A stretch of 64,000 bases of DNA from DAOUAE01 sp034433795 (GCA_034433795.1 DAOUAE010000057.1:1-64000), one strand, 5' to 3'. Numbered from the stretch's first letter, positions 42,668 to 51,446 are shown. Numbers and translations are program-made. The notes: generated by a model not told the origin, from the sequence alone.

Positions 42668-43011
42668 GGCTTCCCCAGCTGGTGGTCCTGTGGCTGACAA
42701 TCTTTGTCAGCGTCTTTATCGCCGAGGCGCTGCTGGGGCCGCGCGTCCAGAGCGACCGCTGGCTGGACGCGGCGATCTTCGCGGCGGTCCTGGCCCTGCT
42801 GAACACGCTGGTCCGGCCGATACTTCTACTGATCACCTGCCCGATCCGGCTGCTGACCTTCGGGCTGTTCACCCTCATCATCAACGGCTTTCTCTTCTGG
42901 CTGGCGACCGTGATCTACCCGGGGGTGCGGGTGGCGGATTTTCTCAGCGCCGTTCTGGCGGCGCTGATCGTCAGTCTGGTCGGGGCGGTGATGAACGCCC
43001 TGCTGCGCTGA
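42664..43011 (+). CDS. Phage-holin-superfamily IV membrane protein
   Basis: A 115-residue protein with four predicted membrane helices, matching the mycobacterial 4-TMS holin-like family (DUF360-type): LWLTIFVSVFIAEALLGP, ALLNTLVRPILLLITCPIRLLTFGLFTLIINGFLFWLA broken by short loops, and a C-terminal helix. Members are widespread outside phages and of unknown function. No phage genes are near. The start overlaps the dnaE stop by ATGA, so it is co-translated with the polymerase. Confidence 0.82.
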   Translation: MRLPQLVVLWLTIFVSVFIAEALLGPRVQSDRWLDAAIFAAVLALLNTLVRPILLLITCPIRLLTFGLFTLIINGFLFWLATVIYPGVRVADFLSAVLAALIVSLVGAVMNALLR

Positions 43012-43082
43012 CCCCTCTGGGGGAGACGAAAATGGCCAGGCGCCCCGGACCGGGAGTGATAACAGGACGGGCCGGTCTACGT

Positions 43083-43114
43083 TATATTTCTCTGGTGGGC
43101 GGAAAGACTCCGCC
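43083..43114 (+). promoter_or_regulatory. Leader of yvcK: -10-like element and hairpin
   Basis: TATATT (43083-43088), with ATAACA 18 bases upstream, could start the yvcK transcript. Directly after it GGCGGA (43098-43103) and TCCGCC (43109-43114) form a perfect 6-base hairpin with a 5-base loop, about 20 bases before the start codon. Confidence 0.4.
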
Positions 43115-43135
43115 GGCCGCGGGAGGACACAGGCG

Positions 43136-44446
43136 ATGCACTCTCTGATCAAGTGGCTCTACCCCGGTCTGCACGTCAAGCGCTGGCTGCTCCTTCTGCT
43201 CTTCGGCATCACCTTCACCAGCCTGGGGATCGCCTACCTGATGACCCACGCCTACCGCACCCAGCACTTTCCGGAGTGGGTCTACTACGCCACCCTGCAG
43301 TTCATCGACCGACCGGTCCGCGGTCTTCTCTTCCTGGGGCTGGGAATCGGAATCGCGGTCGTGGCGATGATCCAGCTGCAGCGGTCGCTGCTGGCGCCGT
43401 TCCTGACCGCCGGCCGCAACAGCATCGTGGATCTGCTCTACCAGCACCGGTACCTGCGGCGGGGCCCGCGGATCGTGGCCATCGGCGGCGGCACCGGGCT
43501 CTCGACCCTGCTTCGCGGGCTGAAGGAGTACACGACGAACCTCACCGCCATCGTCACCGTCGCCGACGACGGCGGCTCGTCAGGCCGGCTGCGCTCCGAG
43601 TTCGGCATCCTGCCGCCGGGCGACTTCCGGCAGTGCCTGGTGGCGCTGGCCGACGTCGAACCGCTCATGCAACGGCTGTTTCAGTACCGCTTCCGCGAAG
43701 GGCAGGGATTGGAGGGACACAGCTTCGGCAACCTGTTCATCCTGGCGATGACCGAGATCACCGGCAACTTCGAGCGAGCCCTGCGCGAGTCCAGCCGGGT
43801 GCTGGCGGTGCGCGGCCAGATCCTGCCCTCGACGCTGGAGAACATCACCCTCTGCGCCGAGTACGACGACGCGGCCACAGTGGCCGGCGAGTCCCTCATC
43901 CCCAAGCGGGGCCGACCGATCCGCCGGCTTTTCCTGCAGCCGGCCCAGCCGCCGGCCTACCCCGAGGCGATCCGGGCGATTCTGGAGGCCGATCTCATCG
44001 TGATCGGTCCCGGCAGCCTCTACACCAGCGTGCTGCCCAACCTGCTGGTCGAAGACATCACCCGGGCCATCCGGGCCAGCACCGCCCTGAAGGTCTACGT
44101 CTGCAACGTGGCGACCGAGCCGGGCGAGACCGACAACTTCCAGGTCCGGGACTACGTCCGGGTGCTGGAGGAGCATGTCGGCCCCGGGCTCTTCCAGTAC
44201 GTTCTGACCAACAGCAACCTGCGGCCGGCCGCCGCCGCCAGTCCGACCGTGCCGGCCGTCGCCCCCGGCGATCTCGGCACGGCGGCCTACACGGTGGTGA
44301 TGGCCGACGTGGTCGACGCCCACGACCCGCGCCGCCACGACCCGCGGAAGCTGGCCCAGAGCCTGATGCGGCTGTACTACGAGTACCGTGGTCAGAGCCG
44401 CAGCCTGGCCGAATCGGAGCTGGTCCCCCAGCTGGCCGGCCAGTAG
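43136..44446 (+). CDS. yvcK: YvcK-type gluconeogenesis factor with membrane anchor
   Basis: YvcK/CofD-like proteins bind UDP-sugars and affect cell shape and carbon use. The 436-residue protein has two N-terminal membrane helices (about 18-37 and 61-80) that standard YvcK lacks. A full CofD-like domain follows: VAIGGGTGLSTLLRGLKEY, VTVADDGGSSGRLR, GDFRQCLVALAD, GPGSLYTSVLPNLLV. The anchor probably holds it at the inner face of the membrane. GGGAGGA precedes the start. Confidence 0.92.
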   Translation: MHSLIKWLYPGLHVKRWLLLLLFGITFTSLGIAYLMTHAYRTQHFPEWVYYATLQFIDRPVRGLLFLGLGIGIAVVAMIQLQRSLLAPFLTAGRNSIVDLLYQHRYLRRGPRIVAIGGGTGLSTLLRGLKEYTTNLTAIVTVADDGGSSGRLRSEFGILPPGDFRQCLVALADVEPLMQRLFQYRFREGQGLEGHSFGNLFILAMTEITGNFERALRESSRVLAVRGQILPSTLENITLCAEYDDAATVAGESLIPKRGRPIRRLFLQPAQPPAYPEAIRAILEADLIVIGPGSLYTSVLPNLLVEDITRAIRASTALKVYVCNVATEPGETDNFQVRDYVRVLEEHVGPGLFQYVLTNSNLRPAAAASPTVPAVAPGDLGTAAYTVVMADVVDAHDPRRHDPRKLAQSLMRLYYEYRGQSRSLAESELVPQLAGQ

Positions 44447-44455
44447 ATCGGCTCC

Positions 44456-44494
44456 GGCCCGCCGTTGACGGGCCTCCCGCGGTCGGTGTAGGCT
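44456..44494 (+). promoter_or_regulatory. Hairpin after yvcK overlapping the HEAT gene promoter
   Basis: GGCCCG (44456-44461) and CGGGCC (44469-44474) form a hairpin with a 7-base loop just after the yvcK stop. Within it begins TTGACG (44465-44470), which with TAGGCT (44489-44494) at an 18-base spacing makes a promoter for the HEAT-repeat gene. Terminator function is doubtful without a T-run. Confidence 0.5.
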
Positions 44495-44555
44495 TACGGT
44501 GGAGAGTGCACCCGACGGTGCCGGTCAGCCACTGCGCCGATAGCGAGGAGAGACC

Positions 44556-45581
44556 ATGTCGTCCTTTGACGCCGCACGCGAAACACGGTCGCCCGATGAC
44601 CCCTCGGCGACCGCGCACCCCTGGGCAGAGATGCTGACCAGGGCGGCCGCCGCCGATCCGGTGGCCACGCGCGAGGTCATCGCCGCGCTCACCACGACCG
44701 ACCCCACTGTCCAGCTCGGTGTCCAGACGGCTCTGCAGCAGGCTACCGACCAGGCCCTGTGGGAGCGGCTGCTGGAGGCGGCCGCCCTCGGCCGGTGGGG
44801 CGACCTGCCGCTCACGGCGCTGACGACCACGCAGCGAGCCCGCCGGCTGCGCCTGCGCATCCGCCACGCCTTCCTGCCCGCCGACGCCCCGAGTGAGACC
44901 GCCAAGGTCGCGGTCCTGCAGCGCGGACTGCGCCATCCCGCCGCCGCCGTTCGCCGCTGGGCCGCTGACCTTCTGGGCGAACGGGCCGAGCGCGCCGCCG
45001 CCGGAGCCCTCCTCGAGGCCCTGAACGACCCGGACACCCAGGTCCGGCTGCACGCCATCCGCGCCCTGGGCCGGATCAACGGTCCGGAGGCGATCCAGGC
45101 CCTGACCGCCGTGCTGCAGCGTCCGCGCCACGATGTGTTCACCCACGAGGCGATGGATGCGCTGATCGCCATGGGCGGCGTGGTCACGGAGGCGGTGCTG
45201 CCCCTCCTCCAGTCGTCCGATGATCTGGTCCGCTGGACGGCCGCGCGCGTTCTGGCCGAGGTGGGCACCGCCACGGCGGTGCCGGCCCTGGTCCGGGCGC
45301 TCGCCGACCCCGACCCGGGAGTGCGCTGGCTGGCGGCCAACGGCCTGGCCCGGCTGGCCCCAGACTCGCTCGACGCTCTCCTGGAGGCGGTCGAGCAGCA
45401 GGCTCAGAATCCCCTCTTCCGTCAGGCGGCCGCCCACGCCCTCCATCATGTGAAAGACGCGGCCCTGCGCCGGCTGCTCCAGCCGCTGGAGCAGGCCCTT
45501 CTGTCGATCGACGGTGCGGTGGAGGCGCCCGTCCTGGCGCTGAACGCGCGCCGACAACTGGCCCAGAGTCGGGGCGGGTGA
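44556..45581 (+). CDS. HEAT-repeat protein
   Basis: A 341-residue all-helical protein. From about residue 100 onward it consists of HEAT/PBS-lyase-type repeats of about 31 residues, for example HPAAAVRRWAADLLGERAE, DPDTQVRLHAIRALGRING and DPDPGVRWLAANGLARLAP. The first 90 residues are less regular. Such repeats form protein-binding solenoids, and no catalytic residues are seen, so a scaffold role is likely but the partner is unknown. ATG with GAGGAGAG upstream. The 2-hydroxyacid dehydrogenase follows 57 bases later. Confidence 0.85.
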   Translation: MSSFDAARETRSPDDPSATAHPWAEMLTRAAAADPVATREVIAALTTTDPTVQLGVQTALQQATDQALWERLLEAAALGRWGDLPLTALTTTQRARRLRLRIRHAFLPADAPSETAKVAVLQRGLRHPAAAVRRWAADLLGERAERAAAGALLEALNDPDTQVRLHAIRALGRINGPEAIQALTAVLQRPRHDVFTHEAMDALIAMGGVVTEAVLPLLQSSDDLVRWTAARVLAEVGTATAVPALVRALADPDPGVRWLAANGLARLAPDSLDALLEAVEQQAQNPLFRQAAAHALHHVKDAALRRLLQPLEQALLSIDGAVEAPVLALNARRQLAQSRGG

Positions 45582-45638
45582 GGTCGGTCAACGCCATCCC
45601 GCCCGTCTGTCAGCGAGGTCCTGTCACCCGGAGGAACA

Positions 45639-46619
45639 ATGCGGATCGTTCTGGCCCCAACGCTGCCCGACGAGGTCGTGGCCCTCGCCCGTGCTCATCT
45701 GCCGGCGGGCTGCACGCTTGTGCTGAGCGACCCGGCCCATGGTCAGGCGTTCCTGGAGGCCCTGCGGGGGGCGACGGTTTTGATGGGCTTCGTCGAGCGT
45801 CTGTCCGAGGAAGCCTGGCAGGCGGCCCATGAGCTCAAACTCATTCAACTGCTCAGCGCCGGCTACGACCAGGTGGACATCGCCCGGACGCGCCAGGCCG
45901 GTGTCCTGGTGGCGACCAACGGGGGAGCGAACGCCATCTCGGTGGCAGAGCACACCGTGATGCTGATGCTGGCCGTCCTGCGGCAGTTGCCGGCCCTCGA
46001 CGCCCGCACCCGCGCCGGCCAGTGGCGCGGTGGCCCGATGGGCGCCCTGAAGCTCTACGAGCTGTACGGCAAGACCGTCGGCATCATCGGGATGGGGCGC
46101 ATCGGCCAGGAGGTGGCCGTCCGCCTGCGCCCCTTCGGCGTGCGCCTCCTGTACTACGATGTCGTCGCCCTTCCCCCGGAGCGTGAGGCGCAGCTGGGGG
46201 CCAGCCGGGTGACGCTGGAGGACCTGCTGCGGACCGCCGACATCGTGACGCTGCACGCGCCGCTGACCCCCCAGACCCGGCATCTTCTCAACGCCCAGAC
46301 GCTGGCCCTGATGAAGCCCACCGCGATCCTCATCAACACGGCCCGGGGGGAGCTGGTCGACGAGGCGGCGCTGGTGGCGGCTCTCCGCGAGGGCCGCCTG
46401 CGGGGAGCCGGGCTCGACGTCTTCGGTCAGGAGCCAGCCCCGGCCAGCAATCCGCTCTTCAGCCTGCCGAACGTGGTGGTGACCCCGCACGTGGCTGGTC
46501 CCACCTGGGACAGCTGGCCCCGGCGCTTCGCCAACGCCTTCGAGAACGTGCGACGGCTCCAGCGCGGCGAGCGGCCGCTCTGGGTCATCCCGGAGCTGGC
46601 CGATCTGCCGACCCCATAG
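45639..46619 (+). CDS. D-2-hydroxyacid dehydrogenase
   Basis: A 326-residue NAD-dependent D-isomer-specific dehydrogenase. Substrate-binding LLSAGYDQVD, the Rossmann loop GIIGMGRIGQEVA, the catalytic Arg in NTARGELVDE, the Glu in GLDVFGQEP, and the His in VTPHVAG are all present. The substrate could be glyoxylate/hydroxypyruvate, phosphoglycerate or another 2-oxoacid; there is no ACT domain, so it is not a full-length SerA. GGAGGAACA precedes the ATG. The Nudix gene starts 3 bases after the stop. Confidence 0.9.
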   Translation: MRIVLAPTLPDEVVALARAHLPAGCTLVLSDPAHGQAFLEALRGATVLMGFVERLSEEAWQAAHELKLIQLLSAGYDQVDIARTRQAGVLVATNGGANAISVAEHTVMLMLAVLRQLPALDARTRAGQWRGGPMGALKLYELYGKTVGIIGMGRIGQEVAVRLRPFGVRLLYYDVVALPPEREAQLGASRVTLEDLLRTADIVTLHAPLTPQTRHLLNAQTLALMKPTAILINTARGELVDEAALVAALREGRLRGAGLDVFGQEPAPASNPLFSLPNVVVTPHVAGPTWDSWPRRFANAFENVRRLQRGERPLWVIPELADLPTP

Positions 46620-46622
46620 ACC

Positions 46623-47123
46623 ATGGCCCGCGAGTATCCGGCCCAGCCGCTCATCGGCGTCGGCGCGGTTATCGTGCAGGACGACCAGGTGCTCCTGGTC
46701 CAGCGCGGGCGGGAGCCCGGCTACGGTCTCTGGAGCCTCCCCGGTGGCCTGGTCGAGGTGGGCGAGACGCTGGCGGAGGCGGTCCGCCGTGAGGTCCGCG
46801 AGGAGTGTGGGCTCGAGGTCGAGGTGGGTCCACTCATCTGGTGGCTCGACCGGATTCAGCGCGACCCCGGTGGCCGGGTCCGGTACCACTACGTTCTGCT
46901 GGATTTCCTGGCCCGCCCGGTCGGCGGGACACCGCGACCGGGCGGCGACGTCCTGGCGGTGCGCTGGGTCGGCCCCGCCGACCTCGCGGGGCTGCCGCTG
47001 ACGCCGGGCCTGGCCGAGCTGCTCCAGGCCTTCTTCGCCGAGCGCCGGCGGCCGCCGGACCTCTGCCGGGCCGAAAGACCCATTCCGAAAGGCGCGGGAG
47101 ACGCCGATGTCGACACATCCTGA
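46623..47123 (+). CDS. Nudix hydrolase
   Basis: A 166-residue Nudix protein, hydrolysing a nucleoside diphosphate linked to another group. The Nudix box spans residues 42-64, with Gly42, Glu48 and REVREECG at 56-63. The start IGVGAVIVQDDQVLLVQRG is typical of ADP-ribose or 8-oxo-dGTP-type members. The specific substrate is not evident. It overlaps the following phosphatase gene by 17 bases. Confidence 0.9.
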   Translation: MAREYPAQPLIGVGAVIVQDDQVLLVQRGREPGYGLWSLPGGLVEVGETLAEAVRREVREECGLEVEVGPLIWWLDRIQRDPGGRVRYHYVLLDFLARPVGGTPRPGGDVLAVRWVGPADLAGLPLTPGLAELLQAFFAERRRPPDLCRAERPIPKGAGDADVDTS

Positions 47124-47607
47124 TCTTGATCTCTCCTGGATCACCGACAACCTGGCGGTCGGCGGACGGATCCCGCCGGGTCAGGAGCCGGCGCTGCGGC
47201 GCCTGGGCATCGACTGTGTGGTCGATGTGCGCAGCGAGGACTGCGACGACGCCCGGGCGCTGCAGCGGGCCGGGATCGCCTTCTACCATCTCCCGACTCC
47301 CGACTGCCAGCCGCTGAGCCCCGAGGCCATGCGCCAGGGCGTGCACCTCATCTGCGAACGGCTGGCGGCCGGCCAGCGGGTGCTGATTCACTGCCAGCAC
47401 GGCGTCGGCCGGAGCGTGCTCCTGGCCTGCGCGGTCCTTATGCACCTGACGGGGTGCTCCAGCGCCGAGGCCCTCGACCTGGTGCGCGCCCGCCGTCCGC
47501 AGGCCGCTCCCAATCCCCAGCAGGTCGCCGGACTCCGTCTCTACGAGGCGCTGCGCCAGCGGGCGCGCTCGGCCCGCGATCTGCTCCAGACCGGCGGCGC
47601 GGGATAA
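47107..47607 (+). CDS. Dual-specificity/tyrosine phosphatase-like protein
   Basis: A 166-residue cysteine phosphatase. The P-loop is HCQHGVGRS with Cys96 and Arg102 (C-x5-R), preceded by VVDVRSEDCDD. Asp66 (PTPDCQ) is a candidate general acid. Dual-specificity folds of this size occur in bacteria acting on phosphoproteins or phosphoinositol-like substrates, and the target is unknown. It overlaps the Nudix gene, so the hydroxyacid dehydrogenase, Nudix and phosphatase genes form one unit. Converges on the M20 gene. Confidence 0.88.
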   Translation: MSTHPDLDLSWITDNLAVGGRIPPGQEPALRRLGIDCVVDVRSEDCDDARALQRAGIAFYHLPTPDCQPLSPEAMRQGVHLICERLAAGQRVLIHCQHGVGRSVLLACAVLMHLTGCSSAEALDLVRARRPQAAPNPQQVAGLRLYEALRQRARSARDLLQTGGAG

Positions 47608-47623
47608 GGCCAGCCGGGGCGGC

Positions 47624-49003
47624 TCAGGCCGGCCGGAGCGCCGCGGCCAGTTCATCCCAGAGGATGGCCAGGCTGCGCAGCCCCTTCTCAAAGTTCTCAC
47701 GCTCCAGGCGCTCGTTGGGAGCGTGGGCGTGGCAGTCGGGCAGGGCGAACCCGACCATGACCACCGGCGCCCCGAGCCGCTCCTGGAAGAGCGGCACCAC
47801 CGGAATCGTGCCTCCCTCACGGATGAAGACCGGCGGGACGCCAAATCCCTGGGCCAGCGCCCGGGCCGCGGCCTGAACGGCCGGATGGTCGCGGGGGGTC
47901 AGACAGGGTCGGGCTCCGTGGAGACGGGTGACCGTGACCCGGACGGCCTCGGGGGCCAGGCGGAGGACCGTCTGCTCCAGCCGGTCTGCGATCTCATCGG
48001 GGTCCTGGTCGGGCACCAGCCGGCAGCTGACCTTGGCCCCGGCCCGCGCGGGGATGACCGTCTTGGCGCCGGGGCCGCTGAAGCCGCCCCAGAGGCCGTT
48101 GATCTCCAGCGTCGGCCGGGCCCAGAGCCGCTCCAGGGTGGTGTACCCGGCCTCGCCGAACAGGGCCGGCACTCCCAGATCGGCCCGGAAGGCCTCCTCG
48201 GAGAACGGCAGGCGGGCGAACTCAGCCCGCTCGTCGGGGGTCAGCGGCCGCACGCGGTCGTAGAAGCCGGGGACCAGGATATGCCCGTGGGCGTCTTTGA
48301 GGGCGGCCAGGATCCGCACCAGGGCCTCGGCCGGATTGAGGACCGCCCCGCCGAACGTGCCCGAGTGCAGGTCTGAGCGGGGCCCCGCGACATCGATCTG
48401 CAGGTAGACCAGACCGCGCAGCCCATAGGTGATAGAGGGCAGTCCCCGGGCGAACATACTGGTATCGGAGATAACCACGGTATCGGCCCGCAGCTGGCCC
48501 TGATACGCCCGGAGCACTCCCTCCAGACTGGGGCTGCCGATCTCCTCCTCGCCCTCGATGAGCAGCCGGACGTTGACCGGCAGCCGTCCCCGCACCCGGA
48601 GATGGGCCTCCAGGGCCTTGAGGTGCATGAAGACCTGGCCCTTGTCGTCGGCGATCCCTCGCGCGTAGAGGGCTCCCTCTCGCTCGGTCAGCACAAACGG
48701 CGGGCTCTCCCACTCCTCCAGCGGATCGACCGGCTGGACGTCGTAGTGGCCGTAGATGAGGGCGGTCGGGGCGCCGGGCGCCCCGGTCCACTCGGCCCAG
48801 ACCGCGGGGTGGCCGGCGGTCGGCAGGATCGCGACGGAGGGGAAGCCGATGGTCCGCAGATGGTCGGCCAGGAAGCGGGCGCACCGCTCCATATCGGGGC
48901 GGTGTTCGGGAAGGGTGCTGATGCTGGGGATGGCGATGAAGGCGGCCAGTTCCTGCCAGAACCGGTCGCGCTGGGTCTCCAGATAGGCGACGAGATCGGT
49001 CAC
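47624..49003 (-). CDS. M20-family dipeptidase/peptidase
   Basis: A 459-residue di-zinc aminoacylase/carboxypeptidase-type enzyme of the M20 family, close to dipeptidases and carnosinase-like proteins. It has LIYGHYDVQPVDP (zinc His and Asp), GIADDKGQ (bridging Asp), the catalytic pair in IEGEEEIGSPS, and a late zinc ligand region RLHGARP. GTG at 49003 is chosen because GAGGAGGACC precedes it; the open frame continues upstream over the sulfatase-fold gene. It is the last gene of a unit with the sulfatase-fold and ROK genes. Confidence 0.9.
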   Translation of the reverse strand: MTDLVAYLETQRDRFWQELAAFIAIPSISTLPEHRPDMERCARFLADHLRTIGFPSVAILPTAGHPAVWAEWTGAPGAPTALIYGHYDVQPVDPLEEWESPPFVLTEREGALYARGIADDKGQVFMHLKALEAHLRVRGRLPVNVRLLIEGEEEIGSPSLEGVLRAYQGQLRADTVVISDTSMFARGLPSITYGLRGLVYLQIDVAGPRSDLHSGTFGGAVLNPAEALVRILAALKDAHGHILVPGFYDRVRPLTPDERAEFARLPFSEEAFRADLGVPALFGEAGYTTLERLWARPTLEINGLWGGFSGPGAKTVIPARAGAKVSCRLVPDQDPDEIADRLEQTVLRLAPEAVRVTVTRLHGARPCLTPRDHPAVQAAARALAQGFGVPPVFIREGGTIPVVPLFQERLGAPVVMVGFALPDCHAHAPNERLERENFEKGLRSLAILWDELAAALRPA

Positions 49004-49013
49004 GGTCCTCCTC

Positions 49014-50390
49014 CTACAGACGACGGTGACGGCGCTCGAAACGCTCGAGCATCGCCGGGTAGAGCAGGCTCGGGCGACAGCAGCGGAACGGGTCGGCGAC
49101 GCCGGTGAAGGCGGCGCAGCGCTCCAGACGAGCGGCGATCTCGGCCCGCAGGGCGGCCACGACCTCGGGATAGTCGGCGGCCACATTGCGCTCCTCGCGC
49201 GGGTCGCTGGGACGGTGGAAGAGGAGCGGCGCCGGATCGCGCGGCCGGCCGCGGAAATCGGGCAGCGGCTGGCCGTCGGCGGTCTCCGTCACCGGCTCGA
49301 TCAGCCGCCATTCGCGGGTCACAATCCCCCGACTGACCTGGCGGCTGGCCTCGCCGAGGGGCGCCGACTCCCGGATCGCCGGCGCCCCGGTGAAGAGCGG
49401 CCGGAGGCTCCGTCCGGCCAGCGCCGCCGGCTCAACCGGCGGGAGTCCGAGCAGGTCCAGAATGGTCGGGGTGAGGTCCAGGCTTGAGACCAGAGCGTCG
49501 ATGGTCTGGCCAGCCGGGATGACGCCGGGCAACCGCATCAGCAGGGCGCAGCGGGTCACGGCGTCGTGCAGCGTGTGGTGGTCGAAATAGAGGCCGCCTT
49601 CGCCGAAGGCCTCGCCGTGGTCCGAGAGAAAGATCACCAGCGTCTGCTCGGCCAGGCCGGCGCGGTCGAGGGCCTCGAGCAGGCGGCCGATCTCGCTGTC
49701 CATAAAGGCGATCTCGCCGTCGTACTGGGCGATGACGTAGTCGAGGTCCGTGATCTCGTCCGGGCGCAGTTCGGCCAGGATGAGACGGGTCAGACGGTCC
49801 TCGGGCGGCACCGCCTGGCGGAACGAGGTCTTGGTCGGGTCGAACTCATCGCCCTGGTAGAAGCGGCGCCGGAAGGGCGGTGGCGGAAGGTAGGGGGTGT
49901 GCGGGTCAAAATAGTGGACGAAGAGGAAGAAGGGCTGGCCGCTGGTCCGGGCCAGGTCCAGGAACGCCAGCGCCCAGGTGGTCAGGCGGGTGGCCTCGCC
50001 GGTCCCGGGGCTGTAGCGGTAGACCCGGAAGTAGTCGAAGCCCCGGGCGAACCAGCTGGGAGCCGACTGCATGGCCATCATATTGTCGATACCGGCGGTG
50101 AGGTAGCCGGCCTGGTGCAGCCGCTCGGCCAGCATCGGGATCCGGTGGGAGAGCTGCCGGTCGCCGGAGTGAACGAGAATGCCGTGGTAGAGGGGGTCGA
50201 GGCCGGTGAAGAGGGTGGTGAAAGCCGGGTGGGTCGGAATATGGGCGGCCTGAAAGTCGGTGAACCGGGCCCCTTCGGCGGCCAGCCGGTCCAGATTGGG
50301 GCTGGTGGGATGGCGGTAGCCGTAGCAACTCAGGTGGTCCGGGCGGACCGTATCGCCGGCCAGAAGGAGGATGTTGTAGCGCGTCGTCAC
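49014..50390 (-). CDS. Sulfatase-fold hydrolase with threonine at the nucleophile position
   Basis: The 458-residue protein has the alkaline phosphatase/sulfatase fold: DTVRPDHLSCYGYRHPTSPN at the N-terminus, TLFTGLDPLYHGI, and the metal-binding LSDHGEAFGEGG with HH soon after. The site that carries C/S-x-P-x-R in formylglycine sulfatases reads THPAF (Thr53-Phe57). It therefore cannot form formylglycine and may use Thr as nucleophile, as phosphoethanolamine transferases and phosphodiesterases of this superfamily do. No signal peptide or membrane helix is visible. GTG start with GAGGAC upstream; 23 bases after the ROK gene. Confidence 0.82.
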   Translation of the reverse strand: MTTRYNILLLAGDTVRPDHLSCYGYRHPTSPNLDRLAAEGARFTDFQAAHIPTHPAFTTLFTGLDPLYHGILVHSGDRQLSHRIPMLAERLHQAGYLTAGIDNMMAMQSAPSWFARGFDYFRVYRYSPGTGEATRLTTWALAFLDLARTSGQPFFLFVHYFDPHTPYLPPPPFRRRFYQGDEFDPTKTSFRQAVPPEDRLTRLILAELRPDEITDLDYVIAQYDGEIAFMDSEIGRLLEALDRAGLAEQTLVIFLSDHGEAFGEGGLYFDHHTLHDAVTRCALLMRLPGVIPAGQTIDALVSSLDLTPTILDLLGLPPVEPAALAGRSLRPLFTGAPAIRESAPLGEASRQVSRGIVTREWRLIEPVTETADGQPLPDFRGRPRDPAPLLFHRPSDPREERNVAADYPEVVAALRAEIAARLERCAAFTGVADPFRCCRPSLLYPAMLERFERRHRRL

Positions 50391-50413
50391 GTCCTCGCTC
50401 CCGTGTTCAGGGC

Positions 50414-51406
50414 TTAGGCGGGCGGCGAGGTCCGATCGAGGTGCTGGAAAGCCAGGGCGGCCGCGCCCAGCACACCCACATCGTCGCCCAGGATGGCCCG
50501 GCGGATGGTCAGCCGGCGGCGAAAAGCCAGCATCACCCGCTGCTGGACCTCGGCCTCGACCGGCAGAAAGAGGAGCGGGCCGGCGTTGGCCACCCCGCCG
50601 CCGATGATCACGCACTCGGGGTTGAAGAGGTGGACCAGGCTGGCCACCCCGATGCCCAGATAGCGGGCCGCCTCCGCCATCACCGACCGGGCGACCGGAT
50701 CGTCCAGCCGGGCGGCCGTCACCACGACCTCGGCGGTGACCCGGTCCAGGTCGTCCTGCACCATCGCGCGCACCGCCGAGGGCTCGCCGGCCCGCAGACG
50801 TTCGACCATGCGCCGGGCGATGGCGCTGCCCGAGGCCAGGGCCTCCAGGCAGCCGAAGTTGCCGCAGCCGCAGCGGGGACCATCGGGGTCGACGGTCATG
50901 TGCCCGACCTCGCCGGCCAGCCCTTCGGCCCCGAGCAGGAGCTGGCCGTTGTGGATGATCCCCCCGCCGATGCCGGTGCTCACCGTGAGGTAGACCAGGT
51001 GGTGCGCGCCCCGGCCGACGCCGAACCGCTGCTCGCCCAGGGCCGCCAGATTGGCGTCGTTGCCGACCAGCGTCAGCAGGCCGAGGCGCGCCTCCAGATG
51101 GGTCTTCAGCGGCACCTCGTGCCAGCCCGGCAGGTTGGGGGCGGTGTGGACCACCCCCGTCCAGGGGTTGACCGGGCCGGCCACCGCCACCGCCAGGGCC
51201 TGGACGCGCTCCCGCCCGACCGCCTGGACGACCGCCGCCATCTCCTGCTCCAGGCGGTCCAGCACGCTCTCGACCCCTTCTTCGGCGCGGGTCGGCTGGC
51301 TCCGCCGGACCAGAATCTGACCGGTTGGGCCGACGGCGGCCACCCGCAGCCGTGTCCCACCCAGGTCGGCGGCGACGACGAGGCGCTCGGGTGCGACCTG
51401 CGCCAT
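50414..51406 (-). CDS. ROK-family sugar kinase
   Basis: A 330-residue ROK kinase, probably glucokinase-like. The ATP motif is AADLGGTRLRVAAVG, the catalytic Asp lies in GNDANLAALGE, and the ROK zinc site is CGCGNFGCLE with GHMTVDP before it. The late GGGVANAGPL is the adenosine-binding region. There is no helix-turn-helix domain, so it is an enzyme, not a repressor. It is first in a minus-strand unit with the sulfatase-fold and M20 genes and shares a divergent promoter with miaA. Confidence 0.9.
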   Translation of the reverse strand: MAQVAPERLVVAADLGGTRLRVAAVGPTGQILVRRSQPTRAEEGVESVLDRLEQEMAAVVQAVGRERVQALAVAVAGPVNPWTGVVHTAPNLPGWHEVPLKTHLEARLGLLTLVGNDANLAALGEQRFGVGRGAHHLVYLTVSTGIGGGIIHNGQLLLGAEGLAGEVGHMTVDPDGPRCGCGNFGCLEALASGSAIARRMVERLRAGEPSAVRAMVQDDLDRVTAEVVVTAARLDDPVARSVMAEAARYLGIGVASLVHLFNPECVIIGGGVANAGPLLFLPVEAEVQQRVMLAFRRRLTIRRAILGDDVGVLGAAALAFQHLDRTSPPA

Positions 51407-51438
51407 AGCCCCCCTCTAGAAGCGGGCGCTGCCCTTCG

Positions 51439-51446
51439 ATTATAAT
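51439..51446. promoter_or_regulatory. Shared palindromic -10 for miaA and the ROK gene
   Basis: ATTATAAT contains TATAAT on the plus strand (51441-51446, toward miaA) and on the minus strand (51444-51439, toward the ROK kinase). Both genes start within about 35 bases, and the divergent gap has no other -10. The two promoters cannot be occupied at once, which predicts mutual exclusion. Confidence 0.6.

Noticed and set aside
38966..42700. A 1244-codon open frame on the minus strand opposite dnaE
   Set aside because: It mirrors the dnaE reading frame at high GC, has no start signal, and has low-complexity His/Gln/Asp-rich composition without any domain.
42664..43011. Prophage remnant because of the holin-like gene
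   Set aside because: No other phage gene is near, and this holin-like family is common in non-phage chromosomal contexts.
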